From: Hyphomicrobiales bacterium | GTDB lineage: Bacteria > Pseudomonadota > Alphaproteobacteria > Rhizobiales > Rhodobiaceae | Length of the DNA: 64,000 bases | Assembly (NCBI GenBank): GCA_002869065.1 | Contig: PKTR01000001.1 | Location: forward strand, 673,118-737,117 | Direction of reading: 5' to 3' | In this document: piece by piece, positions 36,165-44,758 of the stretch | Layout of the letters: each line of letters opens with the position of its first letter | Position numbering within the stretch: the stretch's first letter is position 1 | Made by a program: the position numbers and the translations under genes | The notes under the pieces: generated by a model | What the model was told of the DNA's origin: nothing | What the model saw: the letters and a program-made list of their open reading frames with translations, nothing else | The model's database searches: none

Positions 36165-37188
36165 TCTCGAACCCCTCGAGTACGTTGACCGTGTTGATAC
36201 CGAGCGCTTCGACCGAATAGCCACCTTCCATCACGAAGACGGTCGGCAGGCCCATTTTGGCAATCCGCCGGCCGCAGTCGAGATAGTCCTCGCTCTCCAG
36301 CTTGAAGAAGCTGATCGGGTCGTCCTTGAAGGTATCGAGCCCCAGTGACACGACGACGGCTTCGGCGCCGGCCTTGTGGATCCGTGCAATTGCGTCGTCG
36401 AGTGCTTCCGCCCATCGGGCGTAGGTCGTCCCTGGCGCCAGCGGATAGTTGACATTGGCGCCCTCGCCCGCGCCTTCCCCTTTCTCGTCGGCATAGCCGA
36501 GGAAATACGGGTACGCATCCTCGGGCTGACCGTGCAGCGAAACGAAGAAGATGTCGCCGCGCCGGTAGAAGATGTCCTGCGTGCCGTTGCCGTGGTGAAA
36601 GTCGATATCGAGGATCGCGACCTTCTCCGCGCCATTCATGCGGAACATTTCCGCGACCACGGCCGCGTTGTTGAGAAAGCAGAAGCCCCCGAACAGATCG
36701 CCGGCAGCGTGGTGCCCCGGCGGACGGCAAAGCGCGAAGGCCGACCGAGCGCCCGCCGCCACATGACGCTGTGCGGCCTGCGCCGTCGCGCAGGACGAAA
36801 GCGCCGCTTCCCAGGTGCCCGCCGTGATAGCCGTTTCGCCGGAAGTCGCGTAGTAGCCGACCTTGCCGTCGATATTGCGCGGCGGCGGCCGTTTCGGCGT
36901 TCGCTGCAGCGGGAAGCTTGTGGCAAACACCTCGCCGCCAAAGCCTTCGGCCTTCCAGTCCGCCCACGCCGTTTTCAGAAACTCGAGAAACCCTTCGTCG
37001 TGGACACGGCTGAGCGGACCGAAGTCGACGTCGCCCGGATCGACCGGGCGCTCAAACCCGCGCTCGTTCAGCCGGTTGAGGACATATTCGACGCGCGAAG
37101 GACGCTCGAACGGCGTCACCAGTTCGCCGGCGAAGAACTCGCCCTGCGGGAAATGCAGCCTGTGCTTTTCGCTGAAAAACGTCTTCAT
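36157..37188 (-). CDS. Acetylpolyamine amidohydrolase / histone-deacetylase family
   Basis: Zn-dependent deacetylase, 343 residues, of the bacterial acetylpolyamine amidohydrolase type, which frees putrescine, spermidine or cadaverine from their N-acetyl forms. Catalytic histidines are in PPGHHAA (H159, H160), zinc ligands in DIDFHHGNG and a third Asp in GLDTFKDDP. The N-terminus TFFSEKHRLHFP matches APAH proteins. It is co-transcribed with aguB, which supports polyamine rather than acetoin or protein substrates. Confidence 0.9.
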   Translation of the reverse strand: MKTFFSEKHRLHFPQGEFFAGELVTPFERPSRVEYVLNRLNERGFERPVDPGDVDFGPLSRVHDEGFLEFLKTAWADWKAEGFGGEVFATSFPLQRTPKRPPPRNIDGKVGYYATSGETAITAGTWEAALSSCATAQAAQRHVAAGARSAFALCRPPGHHAAGDLFGGFCFLNNAAVVAEMFRMNGAEKVAILDIDFHHGNGTQDIFYRRGDIFFVSLHGQPEDAYPYFLGYADEKGEGAGEGANVNYPLAPGTTYARWAEALDDAIARIHKAGAEAVVVSLGLDTFKDDPISFFKLESEDYLDCGRRIAKMGLPTVFVMEGGYSVEALGINTVNVLEGFENG

Positions 37189-37275
37189 TCAGTCCGCTCC
37201 AACGTAACGATTTTCGTCTTCTGTTGGACGGACTGTACGCGGGCACGATCCCGGCCGACAAGCGCAATTACGCGG

Positions 37276-38157
37276 TCACGATTCCAGTTCACCGAGCGCT
37301 TCGTGCAGCATCTCGACGGACTCCAGATGGCGCCGGCCAACCTCACCCTTGAGACGCACCACCGACACAGCGATCAGCCGGATAACGGCCATGGCGGACG
37401 CGTAGGAATCGAACAAGACGCGGGTCTCCGTCTCGCAAACGACGGTCTCTCGCGCAAGCGCCGGCAGTCCGCGCGCCGTCGGGTCGGTGATCAACACGAC
37501 CGGCACGCCGAGCCCATGCAACGCCGTCATCGCCTTTTCCAGCGGCGCTACCCGCCGCCGCATGCCGACAACGATGACCAGATCGTCCCCATTCAACCCG
37601 GCAAGGCGGTCGCCCGGCGTGTCGCCACCATTCGGCACCAGCTCCACATTGCGCCGCATCTGGGCCAACAAACCGCGCATATAGGCAGCGAGATGATGGC
37701 TGTTGCGATAGCCGAGAACCACAACATTGCGCGCGTCGACGATGGCACGGGCAATCCGGCCAATGGACTCGGGATCAATGCGTCCAAGGGTACGGGCGAT
37801 AGCGTCAGTCTCATCGCGAAGAAACAGGGCGATGTCGTTCTCATCGCCCTCGCTCCGGTCGGCACCCGACGACGCCAGGTAAACCGGCGAGCCGGCTTCG
37901 CGCGCGTCCCGCGACACCCGTCGCGCCTCCTCGAAGGTCGGGAATCCCAGCCGGCGGAAAAACCGGCTCACCGTTGCCTTCGACACGCCGGCCAGTTCCG
38001 CCAGCTCCGTCGCCGAATAAGCCGCGAGATCCCCCGGGAATTCCAGAACCAGGTCGGCAAGACGTCGTTCATTCGGCGTAAACCGCCCATAAGACAGATG
38101 AATTCGTCGTTCGATCGGCTGATCGGCTCCGCCGCCCATAATGATCTCCGCCCCCAT
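37276..38157 (-). CDS. RpiR/MurR-family regulator (HTH + SIS domain)
   Basis: Helix-turn-helix of RpiR type (YSATELAELAGVSKATVSRFF) followed by a SIS domain, 293 residues from the ATG at 38157. A second ATG at 38139 behind GGAG is equally possible; the GTG at 38190 is not. It is divergent from the TRAP-diaminopropionase operon, and an RpiR-like operator lies between them, so it very likely controls that operon. Ligand unknown. Confidence 0.88.
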   Translation of the reverse strand: MGAEIIMGGGADQPIERRIHLSYGRFTPNERRLADLVLEFPGDLAAYSATELAELAGVSKATVSRFFRRLGFPTFEEARRVSRDAREAGSPVYLASSGADRSEGDENDIALFLRDETDAIARTLGRIDPESIGRIARAIVDARNVVVLGYRNSHHLAAYMRGLLAQMRRNVELVPNGGDTPGDRLAGLNGDDLVIVVGMRRRVAPLEKAMTALHGLGVPVVLITDPTARGLPALARETVVCETETRVLFDSYASAMAVIRLIAVSVVRLKGEVGRRHLESVEMLHEALGELES

Positions 38158-38209
38158 CGTTCCAGCCTTTCGCCCAAAAAACCGGCGCACACCGCCTAAG
38201 AAATTTGCA

Positions 38210-38245
38210 TTTCATCACGATTGACTTAATGAAACGACAATTTCA
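38210..38245. promoter_or_regulatory. RpiR-type operator and promoter before the TRAP operon
   Basis: The site reads TGAAA-N6-TTTCA (38230-38245), with an extra TTTCAT / ATGAAA inverted pair (38210-38215, 38229-38234). A -35-like TTGACT at 38221 overlaps it, and a weak -10 CAATAT lies 17 bases on. A repressor here would block the TRAP operon promoter. Confidence 0.5.
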
Positions 38246-38286
38246 ATATGAAGGCAACGGCATTGCGTCCCAGATGGGGGGAACCG

Positions 38287-38805
38287 ATGGGCAACGTCGC
38301 GTCTTTTTCGCTGAAGGCCAGCCGGTGGATGAACCGCTGGGTCGAACGCGCCTGCGTCTTCCTGCTCGTCATCCTCACCCTCGATGTCTGGTTGGGTATC
38401 CTTGCCCGCTACGCCATTCCCTACCCGCTGACCTTCACAGAAGAACTCGCCCGCTACCTGATGATCTGGATGGCGCTGCTCGCGGTGTCCTGCGGCATCT
38501 CCCGGCGCGAACATATCGGCGTGCTGCTCCTGTTCGAACGCTTCCCGCCGACGGTCCGTAAATGGCTGGCGATTGGCATCGACGTCATCGCCTTCGTCTT
38601 CTTCGCCTTCCTCTTCGTCTACGGCATCGGCTTCGCCGAGCGCGGCTTCAGCCGGCTGACGATGATCTACGACATTCCCAAGGGTTATCCGTTCCTCGTT
38701 GTGCCGATCGCCGCGCTGCTGTGCTGCATCCAGCTCGCACTCGTCGCAGCGCATGACTTCTTCTCCGCCGACGGCGTGACCGCGGCAGACCGGGTGGACA
38801 TCTGA
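38287..38805 (+). CDS. TRAP transporter small permease (DctQ type)
   Basis: Small membrane subunit, 172 residues, four predicted helices, with the common EELARYLMIWMALLA motif. The start at 38287 lies behind GGGGGGAA; the longer frame adds 13 residues without a better signal. First gene of the operon DctQ-DctM-DctP-ammonia-lyase-carbamoylases. Confidence 0.92.
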   Translation: MGNVASFSLKASRWMNRWVERACVFLLVILTLDVWLGILARYAIPYPLTFTEELARYLMIWMALLAVSCGISRREHIGVLLLFERFPPTVRKWLAIGIDVIAFVFFAFLFVYGIGFAERGFSRLTMIYDIPKGYPFLVVPIAALLCCIQLALVAAHDFFSADGVTAADRVDI

Positions 38806-38807
38806 CC

Positions 38808-40088
38808 ATGATCCTCGTCGCAGCCACCTTCTTCGCTCTCCTCGCAATCGGCATGCCGGTCGGCTTCGTGCTCGGCCTCGCCGGCCTCGTCGGCATCTGG
38901 GACATGGGCGGCGGGCGCTTCTTCATGATGGTGCCCGACCGGTTCTTTGCCGGTCTCGACCTGTTCCCGTTCCTCGCCATGCCGTTCTTCATCATGGCCG
39001 GCGAGATCATGAACCGCACCGGCATCACCGACTCGCTCGTGCGCCTCGCCTCCGCGCTGGTCGGCTGGATGCGCGGCGGCATGGCCCATTCCAACATGGT
39101 CGCTTCCGTGCTGTTCGCGGGCATTACGGGATCGGCGACGGCGGATGCGGCCGCCTTCGGCAACACGCTGGTGCCGGCCATGGTCAAGGGCGGTTACACC
39201 AAGCCCTATGCCTGCGCGGTGACCGCCGCCGGTTCGATCATCGGGCCGACCATTCCGCCCTCGACGCTCGCCGTCATCTACGGCTCGATCATGGGCGTCT
39301 CGATTGCCGGCCTGTTCGCCGCCGGCATACTCCCGGGCCTGCTGATCTGCGGCGTCTGCATGGTCGTCATCGCCGTCTCGGCAAAGCGCAAGAACCTGCC
39401 CGCCGGCGAAGGCCGCCCGTCGGTCATCGCCATTGTCCGCGCCTTCCGCAAAAGCATCGCCGCCGTCGTTCTGCCGGTCTTCATCCTCGGCTCGATCCTC
39501 GGCGGCATCGCCACCCCGACCGAGGCCGCTGCAATAGCCGTTGCCTATTCACTGTTCGTCGGCGGCGTCCTTTACCGCGCCCTCGACTGGAAGACGCTCT
39601 ACGAGATCATGGCCCGCACCGCGCGGTTGACCGGCATCATCTTTCTGGTGATTTCGTCGGCCTCGATCATGACCTGGTGGATGGCCTTCAATCAGGTCCC
39701 GCAGGCGATCGCCGAGACGATGCTGACGATCTCCGACGACCCGAACGTCATTCTTGGCCTGATCATTCTGCTGTTGCTGGTGATCGGCCTGTTCATGGAC
39801 ATCACCGCGACGCTGATCATCCTTGCGCCGGTGCTTGCGCCACTGACGCTCGCCATCGGCATCAACCCGGTGCATGCCGGCATCATCATCATCCTCTCGC
39901 TCAACATCTCGCTGATGACGCCACCCGTCGGCGCCTGCCTCTTCGTGCTCGCCTCGGTCACCCGAGAGCGCATCGAGGCGATCGCCCGCGAGTTGTGGCC
40001 GTTCATCCTCGCCGAAGTCTCGGTGCTCGTTCTGATCGCCTACTGGGAAGACCTCGCCCTCGTCGTCCCAAGATATCTAGGCCTCTAA
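38808..40088 (+). CDS. TRAP transporter large permease (DctM type)
   Basis: Twelve-helix large permease, 426 residues, with signatures FFIMAGEIMNRTGITDSLV and GSIIGPTIPPSTLAVIYGS. It starts two bases after the small-permease stop. Together with DctQ and DctP it forms a sodium-driven uptake system for an organic acid or amino acid-like substrate. Confidence 0.94.
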   Translation: MILVAATFFALLAIGMPVGFVLGLAGLVGIWDMGGGRFFMMVPDRFFAGLDLFPFLAMPFFIMAGEIMNRTGITDSLVRLASALVGWMRGGMAHSNMVASVLFAGITGSATADAAAFGNTLVPAMVKGGYTKPYACAVTAAGSIIGPTIPPSTLAVIYGSIMGVSIAGLFAAGILPGLLICGVCMVVIAVSAKRKNLPAGEGRPSVIAIVRAFRKSIAAVVLPVFILGSILGGIATPTEAAAIAVAYSLFVGGVLYRALDWKTLYEIMARTARLTGIIFLVISSASIMTWWMAFNQVPQAIAETMLTISDDPNVILGLIILLLLVIGLFMDITATLIILAPVLAPLTLAIGINPVHAGIIIILSLNISLMTPPVGACLFVLASVTRERIEAIARELWPFILAEVSVLVLIAYWEDLALVVPRYLGL

Positions 40089-40137
40089 GGAGAACCCGGC
40101 GCAACGTCGCCGCGAGGGCAAACAAACGGAGTGGAAC

Positions 40138-41178
40138 ATGAAACTGGTATCGAAATTGGCCAAGTCGGCCGCCGCCCTGTCGGCTGCTGTCCTCCTGACG
40201 ACGTCGGCCTTCGCCGCCGACGTCACCATCCGCATCGGGCACCTCAACCCGGAAGACCCGTTCCAGAGCCATTCGGGCGCCATGACCGCAGTGTTCAAGT
40301 CGCTGGTCGAAACCGCGTCGAACGGTGAAATCGAGGTCAAGCTCTACGCCAACGGCCAGCTCGGCAAGGACAATGAAGTGATCGATCAGGTCCGCAACGG
40401 CCTCGTCGAATCCTGCATTTCATCCGCCGGCGGCGTCGCCCAGCACTACCCGCTGGTTGGCGTGTTCGACCTGCCCTTCGCCTTCCCGAACATCGACGTT
40501 GCCTCCAAGGTGATTTCGAAGGACAGCGCCTTCGGCCAGAAGTTCATTGCCGACATGGACGGCAAGACCGGCCTGAAGACGCTCGGCCTGATCGATTCCG
40601 GCGGCTTCTTCGTCTTCTCGAACTCCAAGAAGCCGATCAAGACGGTCGAGGACATGGAAGGCCTGCGCATCCGCACCATGACGCTGCCGACCCATGAGAC
40701 GATCATTTCCTCGCTCGGCGGCAAGCCGACCGCTCTGCCCTGGGCCGAGGTCTACACCGCGCTGCAGACCGACACCGCCGACGGCCAGATGAACCCGATC
40801 CCGATCATCGCCTTTGCCAAGTTCGACGAAGTGCAGAAGTACCTGTCGATCTCGAACCACGTCATCACGCCGTATGTCTGGTTCATGAACAAGGAATTCT
40901 ACGACGGCCTGAAGCCCGAGCATAAGGCGATCGTCGACTGGGCGTCCGAAGTCGCGACCGAATCCGGCCGCTCCATGTCCCGCATCATCGAGGCCTCGCA
41001 GAACGGCCTGCCGAAGCTCGCCGAGAAGATGGAAGTCAACGCCATCTCGCCGGACGAGCTGAAGAAGTTCGCCGCCGCCTCCCAGCCTGCCGTGCGCAAG
41101 CTGATCGAGGAGAAATACGGCGACGAAGGCAAGGCCATGCTCGACGCTCTGCTCGCGGATATCGCCGCGAACATGTAA
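40138..41178 (+). CDS. TRAP transporter solute-binding protein (DctP type)
   Basis: Periplasmic binding protein, 346 residues, with a signal peptide (KLAKSAAALSAAVLLTTSAFA, about 5-25). The DctP core includes GHLNPEDPFQSHSGAM, then GLRIRTMTLPTHE with the conserved carboxylate-binding Arg. The GGAG ribosome site is at good spacing. The substrate is unknown; the downstream enzymes suggest a ureido- or carbamoyl-amino acid. Confidence 0.93.
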   Translation: MKLVSKLAKSAAALSAAVLLTTSAFAADVTIRIGHLNPEDPFQSHSGAMTAVFKSLVETASNGEIEVKLYANGQLGKDNEVIDQVRNGLVESCISSAGGVAQHYPLVGVFDLPFAFPNIDVASKVISKDSAFGQKFIADMDGKTGLKTLGLIDSGGFFVFSNSKKPIKTVEDMEGLRIRTMTLPTHETIISSLGGKPTALPWAEVYTALQTDTADGQMNPIPIIAFAKFDEVQKYLSISNHVITPYVWFMNKEFYDGLKPEHKAIVDWASEVATESGRSMSRIIEASQNGLPKLAEKMEVNAISPDELKKFAAASQPAVRKLIEEKYGDEGKAMLDALLADIAANM

Positions 41179-41270
41179 TCAGGCATTCGCCGGAACGGAT
41201 CTGCGGCGGGCATCCCCCGCCGCAGGCTTCCGGGTTCGGCGCAACAAAAACTAACAGGGAGAGAAATCGC

Positions 41271-42482
41271 ATGCCCCATTCGGTGAGCGATTACACGATT
41301 TGCCTCAACAGCCATGCCGACCGCGCCGCCCCTTACGGCCGGGTGCAGAGCGACGTGTTGAACGACGACGCCTTCGCTGTCGCCCGCGCGACCATTTCGG
41401 CCTGGCCGGGCTACGCAACAACGCCGCTGGTCTCTCTCCCCGGCATTGCCGCGGCCGCCAATGTCGCCGCTCTCCACTACAAGAACGAAGCCTCCCGTTT
41501 CGGTCTCGGCAGTTTCAAAGCTCTCGGCGGCGCCTATGCCGTTTGGCAGGTCCTTGCCCGTAGCGCTGCCGAACGCGGCATCACGCCCTACGACAAGGAA
41601 GCCTTCGCCAAGCACGCCGCGGGCATGACGGTGACCTGTGCCACCGACGGCAATCACGGTCGCTCGGTCGCCTGGGGCGCGCAGACCTTCGGCTGCCGCT
41701 GCGTGATCTTCATCCATGCGACGGTCAGCGAGGGCCGCAAGCAGGAAATCGAGAAATACGGCGCCGAAGTCGTTCGCTGCGCCGGCAACTACGATGACAG
41801 CGTGCGCGAAGCACAAGCGACCGCCGACCGTGAAGGCTGGATCGTCGTCTCGGACACCTCCTACCCGGGCTACACCGAGATCCCCAAGGACGTCATGCAG
41901 GGCTACGAGCTGATGGCCGCTGAAGCCATCGAGCAGTGGCCGGGATCAACCCCGCCGACCCATGTCTTCCTGCAAACCGGCGTCGGCGGTATGGCCGCGG
42001 CCGTTGCTGCCCAGTTCTGGCGCAAATTCGGCGCGGACCGCCCGACCATCGTGCTCGCCGACCCGCTCAACTCCGCCTGCTGGCTCGAAACCATCAAGGC
42101 CGGCGAACCGACCGTGGTGCATGGCGATCTCGATACGCTGATGGCCGGGCTTGCCTGCGGCGAGATCTCCGCGCTCGCCTGGCGCATTCTCGAACAGGCC
42201 GCCGACGCGGTGATCGGCATTTCCGATGAAGCCGCCGTCGAGGGCATGAAGCTGCTCGCCGAGGGCCGCTACAACGACCCGCCGCTGGTTGCCGGCGAGT
42301 CCGCCGTTGCCGGGCTGATGGGTCTTGTGGTCGTCGCCGACGACGCCGATGCCCGCGGCAAACTCGGTCTCGACGCGACCTCGCGCGTCCTCGTCTTTGC
42401 CACCGAAGGCGCCACCGACGAAGCCGTTTACACCGACCTCGTCGGAAAGACGCCCGCCGAGGTCGAAGCAGGAGCCGCCTGA
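41271..42482 (+). CDS. dpaL: Diaminopropionate ammonia-lyase
   Basis: PLP enzyme, 403 residues, that cleaves 2,3-diaminopropionate (both D and L forms) to pyruvate and two ammonia, with side activity on D-serine. The PLP lysine is K83 in GLGSFKALGGAYA, and D126 in TCATDGNHGRSVAWGA matches the catalytic Asp of the E. coli enzyme (YgeX); FLQTGVGGMA holds the phosphate. The ATG follows GGGAGAG. It lies between the TRAP genes and two carbamoyl hydrolases in one operon, so diaminopropionate is probably made from an imported precursor. Confidence 0.94.
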   Translation: MPHSVSDYTICLNSHADRAAPYGRVQSDVLNDDAFAVARATISAWPGYATTPLVSLPGIAAAANVAALHYKNEASRFGLGSFKALGGAYAVWQVLARSAAERGITPYDKEAFAKHAAGMTVTCATDGNHGRSVAWGAQTFGCRCVIFIHATVSEGRKQEIEKYGAEVVRCAGNYDDSVREAQATADREGWIVVSDTSYPGYTEIPKDVMQGYELMAAEAIEQWPGSTPPTHVFLQTGVGGMAAAVAAQFWRKFGADRPTIVLADPLNSACWLETIKAGEPTVVHGDLDTLMAGLACGEISALAWRILEQAADAVIGISDEAAVEGMKLLAEGRYNDPPLVAGESAVAGLMGLVVVADDADARGKLGLDATSRVLVFATEGATDEAVYTDLVGKTPAEVEAGAA

Positions 42483-42484
42483 CC

Positions 42485-43720
42485 ATGCCGCCGAACCTCA
42501 AGATCGATATCGATCGGCTGATGAACCGCATCCGTGCGCTCGGGCAGATCGGCGCGTTGTCCGGTGGCGGCGTCTGCCGCCTTGCACTGAGCGAAGAAGA
42601 CGGCGCCGGCCGCGATCTCGTCACCGGCTGGATGCGCGAACTCGGCCTTGCCGTCTCCATCGACCGTATCGGCAATGTCTGGGGCATCCGCCCCGGCAGC
42701 GAGAACGGCCCGCCGGTGATGCTCGGCTCGCATATCGACACGGTCGCGACCGGCGGCCTCTATGACGGCAATCTCGGCGTCCTCGCCGGCCTCGAAGTGA
42801 TCGAAACGCTGAACGACGCCGGGCTCGAAACCCGCTTGCCCGTCGCCGTTGCCTTCTTCACCAACGAGGAAGGCGCCCGCTTCGCCCCCGACATGATGGG
42901 CAGCGCCGTGCACCAGGGTACCCTCTCGCTCGATGCGGCACTCGCAACGACCGGCATCGACGGCACCACTGTTGACGACGATCTGGCGAAGATCGGCTAT
43001 GCCGGCGATGTGGAGCCGGCAACGCTGCTCCCGCGTGCCTTCCTCGAACTGCACATCGAGCAGGGCCCGGTGCTGGAGCGTGAGAACATCGAGATCGGCG
43101 CCGTCACAGGCGTGCAGGGCATTTCCTGGACCGAATACACCGTCAGCGGCGTCTCGAACCATGCCGGCACGACACCGATGGATCAACGCTGCGATGCCGG
43201 TGTCGTCGCGGCAAAGGCCATCGTCGCGGCGCGCGACACCGCGCTCAGTTTCGGCGGCAATCAGGTCGCGACCGTCGGTGCGCTGTCGTTCGAACCGGGG
43301 CTCGTCAATGTCGTGCCACGCAAGGCGGTCTTCACCGTCGATCTGCGCAATACCGACGAAACCCTGCTGCAAAAGGCCGAAGCCGAAGTGGCTGCGGCCA
43401 TCGATGCAGCAGCCAAGGCGGAAGGAGCCAGCGTCACGTCGCGCACCCTCGCCCGCTTCGAGCCCGTCATCTTCGACGACGCCATCGTGTCATTGATCGA
43501 GCAACGCGCAACCGAACGCGGCAACAGCGTCAAGCGCATGCCGTCAGGCGCGGGCCATGACGCGCAGATGTTCGCGCCGCACTGCCCGACGGCAATGATC
43601 TTCGTTCCGAGCCGCGACGGCCTCAGCCACAACATCCGCGAATACACCGCGCCGGAACAGATCGAAGCCGGCGCCGACCTTCTGCTCGACGTGGTGCTGC
43701 GTCTGGCGAACGCCGACTGA
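42485..43720 (+). CDS. M20-type N-carbamoyl-L-amino acid hydrolase / allantoate amidohydrolase family
   Basis: Binuclear metal amidohydrolase, 411 residues. Metal-binding motifs are GSHIDTVATGGLYDGNLG and TNEEGARF; the dimerisation domain includes SNHAGTTPMDQRCD and the end has GAGHDAQMF, all typical of HyuC/AllC/beta-ureidopropionase relatives. These remove carbamoyl groups from N-carbamoyl amino acids, allantoate or ureidopropionate; exact specificity cannot be read. It begins two bases after the ammonia-lyase stop, so the two are coupled. Confidence 0.9.
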   Translation: MPPNLKIDIDRLMNRIRALGQIGALSGGGVCRLALSEEDGAGRDLVTGWMRELGLAVSIDRIGNVWGIRPGSENGPPVMLGSHIDTVATGGLYDGNLGVLAGLEVIETLNDAGLETRLPVAVAFFTNEEGARFAPDMMGSAVHQGTLSLDAALATTGIDGTTVDDDLAKIGYAGDVEPATLLPRAFLELHIEQGPVLERENIEIGAVTGVQGISWTEYTVSGVSNHAGTTPMDQRCDAGVVAAKAIVAARDTALSFGGNQVATVGALSFEPGLVNVVPRKAVFTVDLRNTDETLLQKAEAEVAAAIDAAAKAEGASVTSRTLARFEPVIFDDAIVSLIEQRATERGNSVKRMPSGAGHDAQMFAPHCPTAMIFVPSRDGLSHNIREYTAPEQIEAGADLLLDVVLRLANAD

Positions 43721-43745
43721 CATCAACAGCGAAAAGAGACCGCGA

Positions 43746-44666
43746 ATGTCCCGATCCCTTATCATTGCCGCCGCCCAGCTCGGCCCGATCGCCAAGGACG
43801 AACCGCGCAGCTCCGCCGTCGCCCGCATGGTCACGCTGATGGAAGATGCGGCCACGCGCGGCGCCAATCTCGTTGTGTTCCCCGAACTGGCGCTGACCAC
43901 CTTCTTCCCGCGCTGGTTCATGGAGGATCAGGCCGAGGTCGACACCTATTTCGAGACCGAAATGCCGTCTACCGAGACCCGCCCGCTTTTCGAGGCAGCA
44001 AACCGGCTCGGCGTCGGCTTCTATCTCGGCTACGCCGAAAAGACCGTCGACGACGACGGCAACACCCGCCGTTTTAACACCGCCATCCTCGTCGGCCCCG
44101 ACGGCGCGATCCTCGGCAAATACCGCAAGATCCATCTACCTGGACACCGCGAGAACGAACCCTGGCGCGCCTTCCAGCATCTCGAAAAGCGCTATTTCGA
44201 GCGCGGTGATCTCGGTTTCCCGGTTTACGAGGCGCTTGGCGGCCGCATCGGCATGTGCATCTGCAACGACCGCCGCTGGCCGGAGACCTACCGCATGCTC
44301 GGGCTGCAGAAGGCGGAACTTGTCCTGCTCGGCTACAACACGCCGGTGCACTACCCGCTCGCACCCGAGCACGACCATTTGCAGGACTTCCACAACCACC
44401 TCGTCATGCAGGCCGGCGCCTATCAGAACGGGGCGTGGATCGTCGGCGTCGCCAAGGCCGGTTGCGAGGAAGGCTGCGATCTGATCGGCGGCTCCTGCAT
44501 CATCGCCCCGACCGGCGAAATCGTCGCTCAATGCACCACGCTCGGCGACGAGATCGTGCTCGCCGAATGCGACCTCGACCGCTGCCGCGAGATCCAGGAC
44601 AACATCTTCAATTTCAGCGTCCATAGGCAGCCCGACCAGTATCGCCTGCTCTGCAAAGCGGACTGA
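43746..44666 (+). CDS. N-carbamoyl-D-amino acid hydrolase
   Basis: Nitrilase-superfamily enzyme, 306 residues. Catalytic Glu-Lys-Cys are E47 (VFPELALTTFFPRW), K128 (GKYRKIHLPGH) and C173 (CICNDRRWPE). These runs, plus LEKRYFERGDLGFPVY and YQNGAWIVG, follow the Agrobacterium D-carbamoylase closely along its whole length. It frees D-amino acids from N-carbamoyl derivatives. No hydantoinase gene is present beside it, which is unusual for this enzyme. Confidence 0.92.
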   Translation: MSRSLIIAAAQLGPIAKDEPRSSAVARMVTLMEDAATRGANLVVFPELALTTFFPRWFMEDQAEVDTYFETEMPSTETRPLFEAANRLGVGFYLGYAEKTVDDDGNTRRFNTAILVGPDGAILGKYRKIHLPGHRENEPWRAFQHLEKRYFERGDLGFPVYEALGGRIGMCICNDRRWPETYRMLGLQKAELVLLGYNTPVHYPLAPEHDHLQDFHNHLVMQAGAYQNGAWIVGVAKAGCEEGCDLIGGSCIIAPTGEIVAQCTTLGDEIVLAECDLDRCREIQDNIFNFSVHRQPDQYRLLCKAD

Positions 44667-44758
44667 CCGGCGACCTTCTCAGCCGCAAAGCGCTTGATCC
44701 CGCCGGCGCAAACCGCTAGCGACACGATCTGAAACCACCCATTTGCACTGGACCGCCG

